Positions 1 to 8,170 of a stretch of DNA of 31,369 nt are shown piece after piece. The stretch lies in the NCBI GenBank assembly GCA_015257485.1, contig JABZKC010000007.1:1-31369 (forward strand), written 5' to 3'. How positions within the stretch are numbered: the stretch's first letter is position 1; every line of letters starts with the position of its first letter. The notes under the pieces are model-generated. The model had not been told where the DNA came from. It ran no database searches and was given only the letters and a program-made list of their open reading frames with translations. A program made the translations under genes and the position numbers. Source of the stretch: Nanosynbacter sp. (GTDB lineage: Bacteria; Patescibacteriota; Saccharimonadia; Saccharimonadales; Saccharimonadaceae).

Positions 1-562
1 AGCCTTGGCAGGTGGTCCTGCCGGATTCAAACAGGGTTTCTCGTGCCCCGTCCTAATTGAAAAAAGATATATAATGTCTAAGACCATTTCGCATACAGGA
101 CTCTCACCTTCTTTGGTGTGCCATTCAAACACTTCCGCTATGATCTAAGTTTTATAACATTATCCACTCATTTAACGATGTTGGTTTTTATACTGAAATA
201 TCGGATTTCCAATACCTCAGCATAAAAATTATCTTATTTCGCAACCCCTTTCATAACTCTGGCCGTTAAACCGTATGGTTATGTTAAGGTTTAGGCTGTT
301 CCAATTTCGCTCGCCACTACTTTCGGAATCATTGTTTATTCTCTTTTCCTCAACCTACTAAGATGATTCAGTTCGGCTGGTTCCCGTCTAATTACTCTAT
401 GTGTTCAAGTAATTGCAATACGACATGACTCGTATTAGGTTGCCCCATTCGGAGATTCCTGGATCAAAGCTTGCTCTCAGCTCCCCAAGACTTATCGCAG
501 AGTTCTACGTCCTTCGTCGGTATTGATTGTCAAGGCATCCACTATTAGTGCCCTTATTTACC
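1..562 (-). rRNA. rrl: 23S ribosomal RNA, 5' portion (cut by window edge)
   Basis: The reverse complement matches the 5' domain of bacterial 23S rRNA. It has the GGTGGATGCC-like start region (here AGTGGATGCC near 535-545), the CCGAATGGGG element, and the GTGGCGAGCGAAA region. The 5' end is set at about 562 by analogy with the GGTTAAG start of E. coli 23S; the exact base is uncertain by a few nucleotides. The gene runs off the left edge. Upstream on the same strand there is no 16S gene and no spacer tRNA. After a leader and promoter the next gene is pepN. This copy is therefore transcribed separately from any 16S gene. Confidence 0.95.
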
Positions 563-794
563 TTTTTATGCATTGACTTAACTAGTAATCGAAGATTGAT
601 TACTAATTCACGTACATACTTCCGAAACCAAGAAGGGATTTCTTTCATATATACAAATGCAAGTCTTTATTTAATTTTCATCGTTGTCCAAATTGTTAAT
701 TCAACGTGCGATTTAAATAAATCCTATATATTAAGAATTCTCGCAGTTTCCCTTTTTCGCATTGGTCATTTCTGACTTGCTGAACTTGGTATCT
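563..794 (-). other. 23S rRNA leader, no gene
   Basis: This stretch between the rRNA promoter and the 23S start is AT-rich, and I see no credible gene in it. An open frame on the other strand has no coding character. On the minus strand a TTAACAATTT element (690-699) resembles the core of E. coli boxA antitermination sites; that is a weak single-motif match. The GACTTGCAT sequence of the promoter -35 region recurs at about 655-663. The 3' half of any 23S processing stem lies outside the window, so RNase III pairing cannot be judged. Confidence 0.5.
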
Positions 795-823
795 ATCTTA
801 TATCAAATTTTGAATTTATGCAA
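795..823 (-). promoter_or_regulatory. Promoter of the 23S rRNA unit
   Basis: On the minus strand there is TTGCAT (818-823), a 17-bp spacer, and TAAGAT (795-800), giving a start near 788. The -35 is directly preceded by AAAAAAGAC, which fits the proximal UP-element consensus AAAAAARNR used by rRNA promoters. Confidence 0.7.
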
Positions 824-826
824 GTC

Positions 827-933
827 TTTTTTCGGACTTTTTTGAAGATTTTTGAGTTTTTCTGGTTTTTCCCTGGTTTTTAGTGGTTTTTCGAGTATTT
901 TTCAAGTTTTTGATGTAATTTTTCAGTATTTTT
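827..933 (-). promoter_or_regulatory. Phased A-tract array (predicted curved DNA / UP region)
   Basis: Eleven T5-T6 runs on the plus strand (A-tracts on the minus strand) are centred at about 829.5, 840.5, 851, 859, 868, 879, 889, 900, 909, 921 and 931. The mean period is about 10.2 bp, one helical turn. The array begins 3 bp upstream of the rRNA -35 box and continues through the pepN stop codon into its last 17 codons. A-tracts repeated at the helical period are the classical cause of intrinsic DNA bending and are known activators upstream of strong promoters. Confidence 0.75.
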
Positions 934-3366
934 GGAAAGCATTACTAGGCGATTTTCAATTTCATATATACCGATTTTAATAATCCGACTCATGGCAGGG
1001 TCATTTTCGAAACGTTTGGCAAATTCCTGAAATAAAGCAAAATCGGATTGATTGCGAATAAAACGCGCCATGATCTTCGGGTAGATATCAAGTGATTTTC
1101 CATCAACAGCATTTTTAAGATAATCCCAGTTTTGATAAAGCCAATCGAAGGTAGCTTTTCTAGTCAAATGATTAGCTAGTAGGTCACGCACGTAGCCACT
1201 ATGGTCCTGCAAGCGGATGACCTTAGTGTCCGAGAGCATATCTAATAAAGTCTGAAGATGTGCCTTGTGTTTGGCGTCCGTAATAATGTCTAGGAGCAAG
1301 GACTTTATAGTAGGCGAGGAAGTCTTAATGTAAAGATTCAGATATTCCTTAAAACGAGCCTCTTTGGAGTTCTTAAATTCAGCCTCTAAATACGGTAGTA
1401 GTAATTCTGGTGACATGGCCGCAAAATTCAGGGCGTCGGTGATATATATATTATATTGTTCAGTTAGACGAAGAATGGTTGGTTGGTCATCCGCATAAAC
1501 AGCCAGACTTAAGATGGATTCACGAAGCTTTTTATCATCATCAGTGTCTTCGGTTTTTTCAGAAACACTTAGACGTACAATTTGGAGAGAAATCAGTTCC
1601 CTAATATAACTCTTCAAATTAGCTTCGGCCGGAGTATCAGCCGGACAATAGATCTTAAGTTCGCCGAGAATCGACATAATAATTGACCAAATCGCAAAAC
1701 TGGTTTCCTTGCGGAAATGCATCAGGAGATCTAGACTGGCTGGTAAATCGCCACGAGGAGTACGCAAAAGCAGACTCTGGTCAATCAAAAGACGGAGTTG
1801 CTGTTCCTGGCTTAACTCAGAAAAATGCGCAAGCTTAGCCTGAAGTTCCTCGGAAGTAAGGCCGATAATGTAGTGCCCGGTCATATCATCGGAGACCTGG
1901 ACTAAAGGCCAAGATTCTTGGTTTTTTCGGCCATCCAAATAAAAACGTTCCTGCTTTTTACCTTCGATAATCGGAAAACCAGGACGCGTAATCCATTGAT
2001 TCATGAAATCTGAAACGTTAAATTCTGCATAGAGTTGCAAGGCGGCCCAGAGATCATCGCCAGTAGTGTTTTGATATTGGTGCTTTTCAAAATAATCCCG
2101 CAGACCCTTCAAGAAATTCTGTTCACCCATCAGGCGCATTAACATAAACATCAGATGTGAACCCTTGGCATACACAATAGCCGGGTCGAAGAGAGTTTCA
2201 ATCTCGGAAGGATGATTAACCGCCTGCTTGACTGCTTGAATATCTGGCGAAACATCGCGGGTCAGCGCGTAATAACAATCAGAAACGAAAAATTCTTGCC
2301 AAACTTTCCACTCTGGACGAATTGCATCAAGACAGTAATATTCCATCATATTGGCGAAGCTTTCATTGAGCCAGAGATCGTCCCACCAGGCCATCGTCAC
2401 AAGATTACCGAACCACTGATGCGATAATTCATGAGTAATTACCGTGGCGATTTGAATTTTATCGGTCAAAGTGGCGGTTTCGTCGATCAAGAGACAAGAT
2501 TCACGATAGGTCACCAGACCCCAGTTCTCCATCGCACCGGCATCAAAATCTGGCACAGCCGCCTGATCGAGTTTCGGCAAGGGATATGGCACGCCAAAAG
2601 CCTGATCATAAAAATCTAAGGCTTCCCCGGCGATCTGATTCGGCTCAATCAGAGATTCCTTAGCTTGATTAAGTGGGGCATAAGTAGTAATTGTGACGCC
2701 GTGCTGATTTTTCGTGGTAACACTTTGAAAATGACCGAGACAGAGCGCCAAAAGATAAGTCGACATGCGCGGAGTAGTTTCGAATTCCACAATTTTACGC
2801 GTCACCTCAGTACTCAGATTCATGGCGTTCGGATCAGTTTTAGGATTAAGATCAATATTTACCGAAGTGTAGGTGAGGGTTCGTTCGGTCTTGATCGGCA
2901 TGTTACTGAGAATAGTATCAGTCGAATCGGTATCGATGACCTTGAGAGAGAATTTAGCCTTAGCGGCTGGTTCATCGACGCACGGGAACATCATGCGCGC
3001 ATAATGCGATTCGAACTGAGTAGAGACAATACGCTCGGTCTTCCCTTCATGTTCATAAGTCGAAAGATAAAGCCCGGTCATACCGTGCGAAAGTTGCAAG
3101 GAATAACGGGCTTCGATAATAATTTCGGCGCCCACAACCTGCGAAGCAAAACTAATAGTTTCCGCCTCGGCGTCCTCCGTAAAAGCCACTGGGCGCTGAT
3201 CGATAGTTAGCTGATTAATTTTGAGATTTTTCGCGTGGAGCTTGATGGCGGAACTTTTGGCAGTACCCTGAATCTTCACTCGACCTTGAACCTGTTCAGT
3301 GTCTTTATTGATTCTTAATTCAATTTCGTATAATTCTGGTGTAAAGTATTTGGCTAATTGTTCCAC
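880..3366 (-). CDS. pepN: M1 family zinc aminopeptidase
   Basis: Gluzincin aminopeptidase that removes N-terminal residues from peptides, probably in the cytoplasm since no signal peptide is visible. The 828-residue protein has the substrate-binding GAMEN motif (277-281) and the zinc site HELSH (312-316) with the third ligand Glu335 in WLNESFAN. A long C-terminal helical region follows, as in ERAP1_C-type M1 enzymes. The start is a GTG with AAGGAG at 3373-3378, six bases upstream. That ribosome site overlaps the alaS stop codon, so the two genes are probably translationally coupled. The C-terminus is lysine-rich with a Lys about every 3-4 residues (TEKLHQKLEKYSKNH), which coincides with the phased A-tracts. 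No hairpin terminator separates the gene from the rRNA unit. Family assignment is firm; the physiological role (peptide scavenging by a host-dependent cell) is inference. Confidence 0.95.
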   Translation of the reverse strand: MEQLAKYFTPELYEIELRINKDTEQVQGRVKIQGTAKSSAIKLHAKNLKINQLTIDQRPVAFTEDAEAETISFASQVVGAEIIIEARYSLQLSHGMTGLYLSTYEHEGKTERIVSTQFESHYARMMFPCVDEPAAKAKFSLKVIDTDSTDTILSNMPIKTERTLTYTSVNIDLNPKTDPNAMNLSTEVTRKIVEFETTPRMSTYLLALCLGHFQSVTTKNQHGVTITTYAPLNQAKESLIEPNQIAGEALDFYDQAFGVPYPLPKLDQAAVPDFDAGAMENWGLVTYRESCLLIDETATLTDKIQIATVITHELSHQWFGNLVTMAWWDDLWLNESFANMMEYYCLDAIRPEWKVWQEFFVSDCYYALTRDVSPDIQAVKQAVNHPSEIETLFDPAIVYAKGSHLMFMLMRLMGEQNFLKGLRDYFEKHQYQNTTGDDLWAALQLYAEFNVSDFMNQWITRPGFPIIEGKKQERFYLDGRKNQESWPLVQVSDDMTGHYIIGLTSEELQAKLAHFSELSQEQQLRLLIDQSLLLRTPRGDLPASLDLLMHFRKETSFAIWSIIMSILGELKIYCPADTPAEANLKSYIRELISLQIVRLSVSEKTEDTDDDKKLRESILSLAVYADDQPTILRLTEQYNIYITDALNFAAMSPELLLPYLEAEFKNSKEARFKEYLNLYIKTSSPTIKSLLLDIITDAKHKAHLQTLLDMLSDTKVIRLQDHSGYVRDLLANHLTRKATFDWLYQNWDYLKNAVDGKSLDIYPKIMARFIRNQSDFALFQEFAKRFENDPAMSRIIKIGIYEIENRLVMLSKNTEKLHQKLEKYSKNH

Positions 3367-3376
3367 CCTGTTCTCC

Positions 3377-5251
3377 TTAATCTAAAATTGCTTTAATGCG
3401 ACGAATGCCAGCGGCTGAGGATTCTTCTTTTTTAATTTTAAAATGACCGAGCACGCCAGTATGTTCGACGTGAGGGCCACCACAAAGTTCACGCGAGATT
3501 GGATTTTCTGCGGTGCCGATGGTATAAACTTTGACTACATCGCCATATTTTTCCCAGAAGCTACCATGAGCTTTTAGGATGTCACGAGCGTAAGCCTTAT
3601 CGTATTCAGCAAACGAGACTGGATAATCTTCCTCTATCCATTGATTGACCTGATCCTCGATTTGTTTTTTCTCTTCATCGGTGAGTTTGCGATCAAGATT
3701 AAAATCGAAACGCAGACGCTCAGAGGTAATATTAGAGCCGGCCTGAGCGATATTCGGATCGACAATTTTCTGAAGGGCAGCTAGAAGTAAATGCGTCGCG
3801 GTATGATATTTCACCGAGGCTTCACCATGATCTTCGAGACCACCCTTGAACATACCCTTACTAGCGGTTTGGGAACGTTGACGTTGCTCATCGAGGCTAG
3901 CCTGGAATTCAGCTTGCCAGTTCTCACTGAGACTGATTTGGTTTTGTTTAGCTTCTTCAAGAGATAATTCGAGTGGGAAGCCATAAGTATCCTGAAGCAT
4001 AAAGAGTTCTTTACCAGTGAGACCCTGATCTTTAAGCTTATGAAGTTCCTTCAAACCGCGATGAATACTGCGGCGGAAGGCCTGCTCCTCGCGAATCAAA
4101 ACATTTAGGGCGTCGGCACGATTGGTAAGAATTTCATCCGAGAGATCTTGGTAATTTTCAGCGATAATTGGCACGATTTGAGCCAAGAAATCTTGATCGA
4201 TACCGAGGTTAGTAGCCTTCATTACCGCACGACGAATCAAGCGGCGAAGCGCGTAGCCCTGTTGTTTATTACTTGGAACTAAACCCTGAGCGGAAAGTAG
4301 ATAAGCACCACGTAAATGGTCGGCAATCACGCGCATTTCTTCAGTGTGATCAGTATAACTCAGGCCAGAGATAGCTTCGAGCTTAGTAATAATTGGTTTT
4401 AAGAGTGACGTTTCGAAAACATCGAAAGAATCCATAGCCGCCGCGGCGATACGCTCCAGACCAGCACCAAAATCGATATTTTTCTTGGTTAATTCCGAGA
4501 AGGTGCCGTCTTGATTACGCTTATATTGCATGAAGACTTGGTTACCGATTTCCATGAAGCGTGCACCGTCCGAGGCCGGATGAGATTTGCCATATTTCGC
4601 GACATCTTGCTTGTCTTCGCCAAAATCATAGAAAACTTCCGAATCTGGACCACATGGATCACCAATCGGGGTAGTTTCGACGCCACCACCACGACTCCAC
4701 CAGTTTTCATGGTCATCATAGAAGAAAATATGCTCATTTTCCTTAATACCGCGCTTCGCTCCATTCTCACTAGAACCAATTTCAGCGATTTCAGCTTTCA
4801 CTCCAGCTTCCGCAAAAACACGTTGCCAGATTTCAGCGGATTCGATATCTTTAGGAATGCCGTATTTTTCGTTACCAATAAAGCAAGTGACATAAATCTT
4901 ATGCGGATCGAGCCCAACAATTTCGGTGAGAAATTTGAAGAAGGCTGGGATTTGTTCTTGCTTAAAATAATCTCCCAGTGACCAATTACCGAGCATTTCG
5001 AAAACCGTAGTGTGACGTGGATCGCCCACATCTTCAATATCTTGCAAACGCAAACATGGCTGTGAATCTGCCAGACGCTGACCGGCAGGATGAGGTTCAC
5101 CGAGAAGATATGGCAAAAGAGGCTGCATGCCAGAACCAGTAAAAAGGGTGGTCGGATCATTTTCCAAAACCAGACGCGCTGGAGCGATTACCTGGTGGCC
5201 ACGACTAGTTTGATATTCAAGAAATTTTTGACGGATTTCACTTGCATTCAT
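3377..5251 (-). CDS. alaS: Alanyl-tRNA synthetase, short form without C-Ala domain
   Basis: Class II synthetase charging tRNA-Ala. The N-terminal catalytic core has a motif-2 region with FEMLGNWSLGDYF (84-96), then the GLERIA region. The editing domain has HTATH (483-487) and CGGPH (Cys590, His594), the four zinc ligands; the usual CGGTH Thr is Pro here. The protein stops at 624 residues right after the SAD editing domain (AAGIRRIKAILD). The usual bacterial enzyme is about 870 residues with an extra DHHA1/C-Ala region. The ATG at 5251 (MNASEIRQKF) is chosen over a 15-residue longer frame because it matches family N-termini. It also sits exactly 7 nt after a TATAAT box, so the longer form would start upstream of transcription. 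First gene of alaS-pepN. Confidence 0.95.
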   Translation of the reverse strand: MNASEIRQKFLEYQTSRGHQVIAPARLVLENDPTTLFTGSGMQPLLPYLLGEPHPAGQRLADSQPCLRLQDIEDVGDPRHTTVFEMLGNWSLGDYFKQEQIPAFFKFLTEIVGLDPHKIYVTCFIGNEKYGIPKDIESAEIWQRVFAEAGVKAEIAEIGSSENGAKRGIKENEHIFFYDDHENWWSRGGGVETTPIGDPCGPDSEVFYDFGEDKQDVAKYGKSHPASDGARFMEIGNQVFMQYKRNQDGTFSELTKKNIDFGAGLERIAAAAMDSFDVFETSLLKPIITKLEAISGLSYTDHTEEMRVIADHLRGAYLLSAQGLVPSNKQQGYALRRLIRRAVMKATNLGIDQDFLAQIVPIIAENYQDLSDEILTNRADALNVLIREEQAFRRSIHRGLKELHKLKDQGLTGKELFMLQDTYGFPLELSLEEAKQNQISLSENWQAEFQASLDEQRQRSQTASKGMFKGGLEDHGEASVKYHTATHLLLAALQKIVDPNIAQAGSNITSERLRFDFNLDRKLTDEEKKQIEDQVNQWIEEDYPVSFAEYDKAYARDILKAHGSFWEKYGDVVKVYTIGTAENPISRELCGGPHVEHTGVLGHFKIKKEESSAAGIRRIKAILD

Positions 5252-5258
5252 GGGGGTA

Positions 5259-5267
5259 ATTATACCA
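5259..5267 (-). promoter_or_regulatory. Extended -10 promoter of alaS (leaderless)
   Basis: TGGTATAAT on the minus strand, a TGn-extended -10, with no good -35. Seven bases separate TATAAT from the alaS ATG, so the predicted transcript begins at or next to the start codon. Confidence 0.65.
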
Positions 5268-5297
5268 TATTCTGCAGAACTTCGAGTTTTACACAAC

Positions 5298-5325
5298 TTT
5301 ACAAAATGCTCATGTTATATATAAT
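5298..5325 (+). promoter_or_regulatory. Promoter of the small ORF at 5356
   Basis: TTTACA (5298-5303), 16-bp spacer, TATAAT (5320-5325). It is divergent from the alaS promoter, about 31 bp away. Confidence 0.6.
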
Positions 5326-5355
5326 TAAAATAGATTAAATAAAAGGACGCCGCAA

Positions 5356-5661
5356 ATGAAAAAAATAATTACCCTGTTCCTAATCGGGATTGTGGGTATA
5401 ATCCTCTTCATAGTCGTGAAAAATATGGCTAACGGCGATGGGTTGCTAACGATTAGCTGTAAATCCGCACAGAATACACTCACGATTAAGATCGATCCAA
5501 CGGTAGAAAATTTGGTTTCAGCCACTACGGACGACGGCGAGGATTTCGACCTCGGTGATCTGGACGAAAAAATTCAAAAAAATGGCCTGAAGAAAACAGT
5601 CGATGACCTGAAGCGCAAATTGGAATTAACTAAAGGCTACGCTTGCTTCGATAAAAAATAA
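5356..5661 (+). CDS. Small membrane-anchored protein, unknown function
   Basis: I do not recognise this 101-residue protein. Residues 4-21 form a hydrophobic segment after MKK, fitting a signal anchor or uncleaved signal peptide. The rest would lie outside the membrane and contains an acidic stretch (58-71), a Lys/Glu-rich helix (71-92), and two cysteines (Cys35 and Cys97) that could form a disulfide. A promoter at 5298-5325, an AAAAGGA ribosome site 8 bases before the ATG, and a strong terminator right after the stop argue that it is a real monocistronic gene rather than a chance frame. It is the only plus-strand protein gene in the first 25 kb. The overlapping minus-strand frame has no comparable signals. 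Confidence 0.65.
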   Translation: MKKIITLFLIGIVGIILFIVVKNMANGDGLLTISCKSAQNTLTIKIDPTVENLVSATTDDGEDFDLGDLDEKIQKNGLKKTVDDLKRKLELTKGYACFDKK

Positions 5662-5689
5662 AAAATAGCCGCGAAGAGCGGTTATTTTT
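5661..5689. terminator. Bidirectional Rho-independent terminator
   Basis: A 12-bp stem (AAAAATAGCCGC / GCGGTTATTTTT) with a 5-nt loop, flanked by T-rich tracts on both strands. It serves the small plus-strand ORF and the convergent mnmA operon. Confidence 0.85.
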
Positions 5690-5729
5690 CTTGGTTTTTT
5701 AATTTCAATTATGGGGTTTAGTGCCGAGG

Positions 5730-5826
5730 ATTATTCGGCAATAATACCGCGCCACCAAATACAAAAGACTATTCCGCAATAATACCCGCTATCAAATACA
5801 AAAGTCTACTCCGCGATAATACCACC
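5730..5826 (-). repeat. Tandem repeat of the mnmA 3' end (about 37 bp, nearly 3 copies)
   Basis: The ATAATACC core occurs at 5741, 5779 and 5816, with flanks resembling TTCCGCa and AATACAAAAG. The rightmost copy codes for the last MnmA residues (GGIIAE-stop). The two others lie downstream of the stop as degenerate copies, each carrying the stop-codon region. This looks like slipped-strand duplication. Confidence 0.75.
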
Positions 5827-6918
5827 GCCGATACAGATGTCTCCGGCATAGAAGACCACAGATTGACCGGCTGCTGGATGTTTGATTTCTTCAATCAATA
5901 CCACCTCGTTAGTTTCTGCGTTAAAACCGCAAGAGATGAGTGGTGCACGATGGCGTACACGACAAGTTAGATTAGAGAGATTTGGCTGAACATCACCAGA
6001 TTCTTGATGAATTTGACGAATCATCACATCCTTTAACTTCAAAGTCTTCGTCCAAAGATTTAAGTGATTGAGGTTTTTCGAAACATATACCAGATTTTTA
6101 GACATGTCTTTTCCCACCACATAGTAGGGCAGACCGCCGCCGAGATTCAAACCGTGGCGCTGACCGATAGTATAGAAGACCGCACCTTCGTGCGTGCCGA
6201 GCACCTCTCCAGTATCGCGATCGATAATCTGACCAGGCACCACCTCAATATATTCTTGGAGAAAATCCTTAATCCCGACTTCACCCACGAAACAAACCCC
6301 CATCGATTCTTTCTTGTAGGCGTTATCGAGACCAAATTTAGCAGCCAGTTGCTTCACCTCTGGTTTTAGCATTTTGCCAAGAGGAAACAAAGTGTGTGCA
6401 ATAGCTTCATCGGAAATTCGATAAAGAAAATAGGTTTGATCCTTATTCGTATCGATAGCGAGCTTCAAATTACCATCTTCCGAGACAGCATAATGACCGG
6501 TAGCAATAAAATCGGCACCCTGGCTCATGGCAATGTCATAAAAAAGCTTGAACTTGATTTCTTGATTACACATTACATCGGGATTTGGGGTATTCCCCTT
6601 CCTGAATTCCTCAATCATATAATCGACTACCTTGGCGTGATACTCGGTCTCAAAATCAAAAATGCGAAAATCAATATCTAATTTCGTAGCCACGCGCTTA
6701 GCATCCGCCAAATCTTCCGCCCAAGGACACTTCATACCTGGAAGATCCTTCGACCAGTTCTTCATATAGACACCGACCACGTGATAGCCGGCATTTTTTA
6801 ATAGGACGGCAGTGACCGAAGAATCGACACCACCAGACATGCCGACGAAGACGGTTTTAGGTTTGACTATATCGCTATTCATGGGCGGCTCCTTGATCTT
6901 GGCTGCAGCGTCATTCAT
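5806..6918 (-). CDS. mnmA: tRNA-specific 2-thiouridylase
   Basis: Makes 2-thiouridine at the wobble position U34 of tRNA-Lys, -Glu and -Gln, taking sulfur from a cysteine desulfurase. The 370-residue protein has the PP-loop SGGVDSS (28-34) for ATP, the catalytic cysteine in NPDVMC (Cys117), and the second, persulfide cysteine in GVCF (Cys209). It is the last gene of typA-tatD-nifS-mnmA. Its start overlaps the desulfurase stop in ATGAATGA. Two in-frame starts exist, 6918 and 6882, each preceded six bases earlier by its own ribosome site (AAGGGG and AAGGAG). They arise from a 36-bp duplication, and the shorter form is closer to family N-termini. Function is firm; which start is used is open. 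Confidence 0.95.
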   Translation of the reverse strand: MNDAAAKIKEPPMNSDIVKPKTVFVGMSGGVDSSVTAVLLKNAGYHVVGVYMKNWSKDLPGMKCPWAEDLADAKRVATKLDIDFRIFDFETEYHAKVVDYMIEEFRKGNTPNPDVMCNQEIKFKLFYDIAMSQGADFIATGHYAVSEDGNLKLAIDTNKDQTYFLYRISDEAIAHTLFPLGKMLKPEVKQLAAKFGLDNAYKKESMGVCFVGEVGIKDFLQEYIEVVPGQIIDRDTGEVLGTHEGAVFYTIGQRHGLNLGGGLPYYVVGKDMSKNLVYVSKNLNHLNLWTKTLKLKDVMIRQIHQESGDVQPNLSNLTCRVRHRAPLISCGFNAETNEVVLIEEIKHPAAGQSVVFYAGDICIGGGIIAE

Positions 6919-6941
6919 GGGCGACCCCTTGATTTTGACTG
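6877..6941 (-). repeat. 36-bp tandem duplication of the mnmA translation start
   Basis: Copies at 6877-6905 and 6913-6941 match at 26 of 29 positions. On the minus strand each reads as AAGGRG, six bases, ATGAAT. The offset is 36 bp, so both ATGs are in the mnmA frame. Confidence 0.8.
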
Positions 6942-8170
6942 AATTCGGTAGAATTTGCTTGGCCTAGTTCAGTATCGTGCGATTCTTTCAAAACCATCTC
7001 GTCTGATAACAGACCGACGCGCTTGACTTCTTGATTAACTACTTCGGCGATGACTGAGGCGGCTTCACGAATTTGCTCTTCGGTGTTTAGCTCACCGAAA
7101 GTTACGCGGAGGGAGCCGGTAATTTCCGAATCGGTGAGGCCGATGGCGGAAAGTACATGGGATTTTTGCCCCTTGGAAGCGGCACAGGCGGCACCGGTAG
7201 ACAATAAAATACCTTGGTCTTCTAACTTAAAGATCAGACGTTCGGCATCGAGTCCGTCGAAACAGACTGGGCAGAAGTTGGCTAATTGGTGTTTTTTGTT
7301 ACCCAAAAATTTTGGCGTAACGAGGGATTTTTCGGTCAAAATCTGACGGAATAATTGATTAAATTTTTCATATTTTTTACGGCTGGCGGAAATGTGAGAT
7401 TTCGCACGCACCGAAGCTTCCGCGAAGCCCATGAGAAGAGGCACATTTTCCGTACCCGAACGCAAACCCATTTCCTGGCCACCACCATAAGAGATTGGTT
7501 GAAGCCTTACTCCACGAGAAATATAGAGCGCACCAATCCCCTTCGGACCATAAACTTTGGCGGAATTGAGCGTCAAAAGGTCGACCCCGAGACGCGCCAC
7601 CGAGAGGTCGAGAAGACTCGCAGCCTGAGAAGCGTCAGAATGGAGATAAAGTGGCGTGAGATTACCGATAGCGAGACGCTGTTCGCGGGTTCGTCGAATA
7701 ATTTCGGCAATTTCACTGAGGGGCTGGATGGTGCCAAGTTCGTTATTGGCGATAGCGACAGAGATTAGGACAGTTTTTTCGGTAATTTTAGCAGCCAAAT
7801 CCTTTAAATCAATCAGACCAGTCGAATCGACAGCAATTTCTGCCACTTTTTTCGCATAATGCCTGGCAGATTCTCGCACCGAGGCATGCTCGGTAGCTAA
7901 AATCAGAGCTTCGGTGTCTGGGTAATTTTCTAGGACTGTAAACGCGAGATTAATCGACTCAGTGGCGCCGGCCGTGATAACTAAATCTGGTGATTTCGCA
8001 CCGATAGTTTGAGCTAGAGCGGATTTTTTGGCTTCATATTCACCGCGCAAATGTTTGGCAGGAAGATACGGCGCAGAAGGGTTATAAAAATTTTCACTAA
8101 AATATGGCAACATCGCCTCAAGTACCTTGGGATGGACTGGAGTAGCGGCCGCAAAATCTAAATAAATCAT
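6911..8170 (-). CDS. iscS: Cysteine desulfurase (NifS/IscS family)
   Basis: PLP enzyme that moves sulfur from cysteine to an active-site persulfide. Its neighbour MnmA is the obvious acceptor, and no IscU-type scaffold is in view. The 419 residues include His95 (TEHASV), the PLP lysine Lys205 in NSAKVYGPKG, and the persulfide cysteine Cys329 in GAACAASKG. The residue before the PLP lysine is Ala where most family members have His (normally AHK or GHK), a small oddity. After the fold ends, about 35 polar residues form an unrelated tail that overlaps the duplicated mnmA start region. The start overlaps the tatD stop in ATGA. Whether it is NifS-, IscS- or SufS-like cannot be settled by eye. Confidence 0.92.
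   Translation of the reverse strand: MIYLDFAAATPVHPKVLEAMLPYFSENFYNPSAPYLPAKHLRGEYEAKKSALAQTIGAKSPDLVITAGATESINLAFTVLENYPDTEALILATEHASVRESARHYAKKVAEIAVDSTGLIDLKDLAAKITEKTVLISVAIANNELGTIQPLSEIAEIIRRTREQRLAIGNLTPLYLHSDASQAASLLDLSVARLGVDLLTLNSAKVYGPKGIGALYISRGVRLQPISYGGGQEMGLRSGTENVPLLMGFAEASVRAKSHISASRKKYEKFNQLFRQILTEKSLVTPKFLGNKKHQLANFCPVCFDGLDAERLIFKLEDQGILLSTGAACAASKGQKSHVLSAIGLTDSEITGSLRVTFGELNTEEQIREAASVIAEVVNQEVKRVGLLSDEMVLKESHDTELGQANSTEFSQNQGVAHE

Noticed and set aside
527..775. Open frame of 82 codons on the plus strand
   Set aside because: It covers the 23S 5' end and the rRNA leader in antisense, with no ribosome site or protein-like composition.
5252..5296. 15-residue longer AlaRS start (MCKTRS...)
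   Set aside because: It lies upstream of and across the TATAAT box and has no family match.
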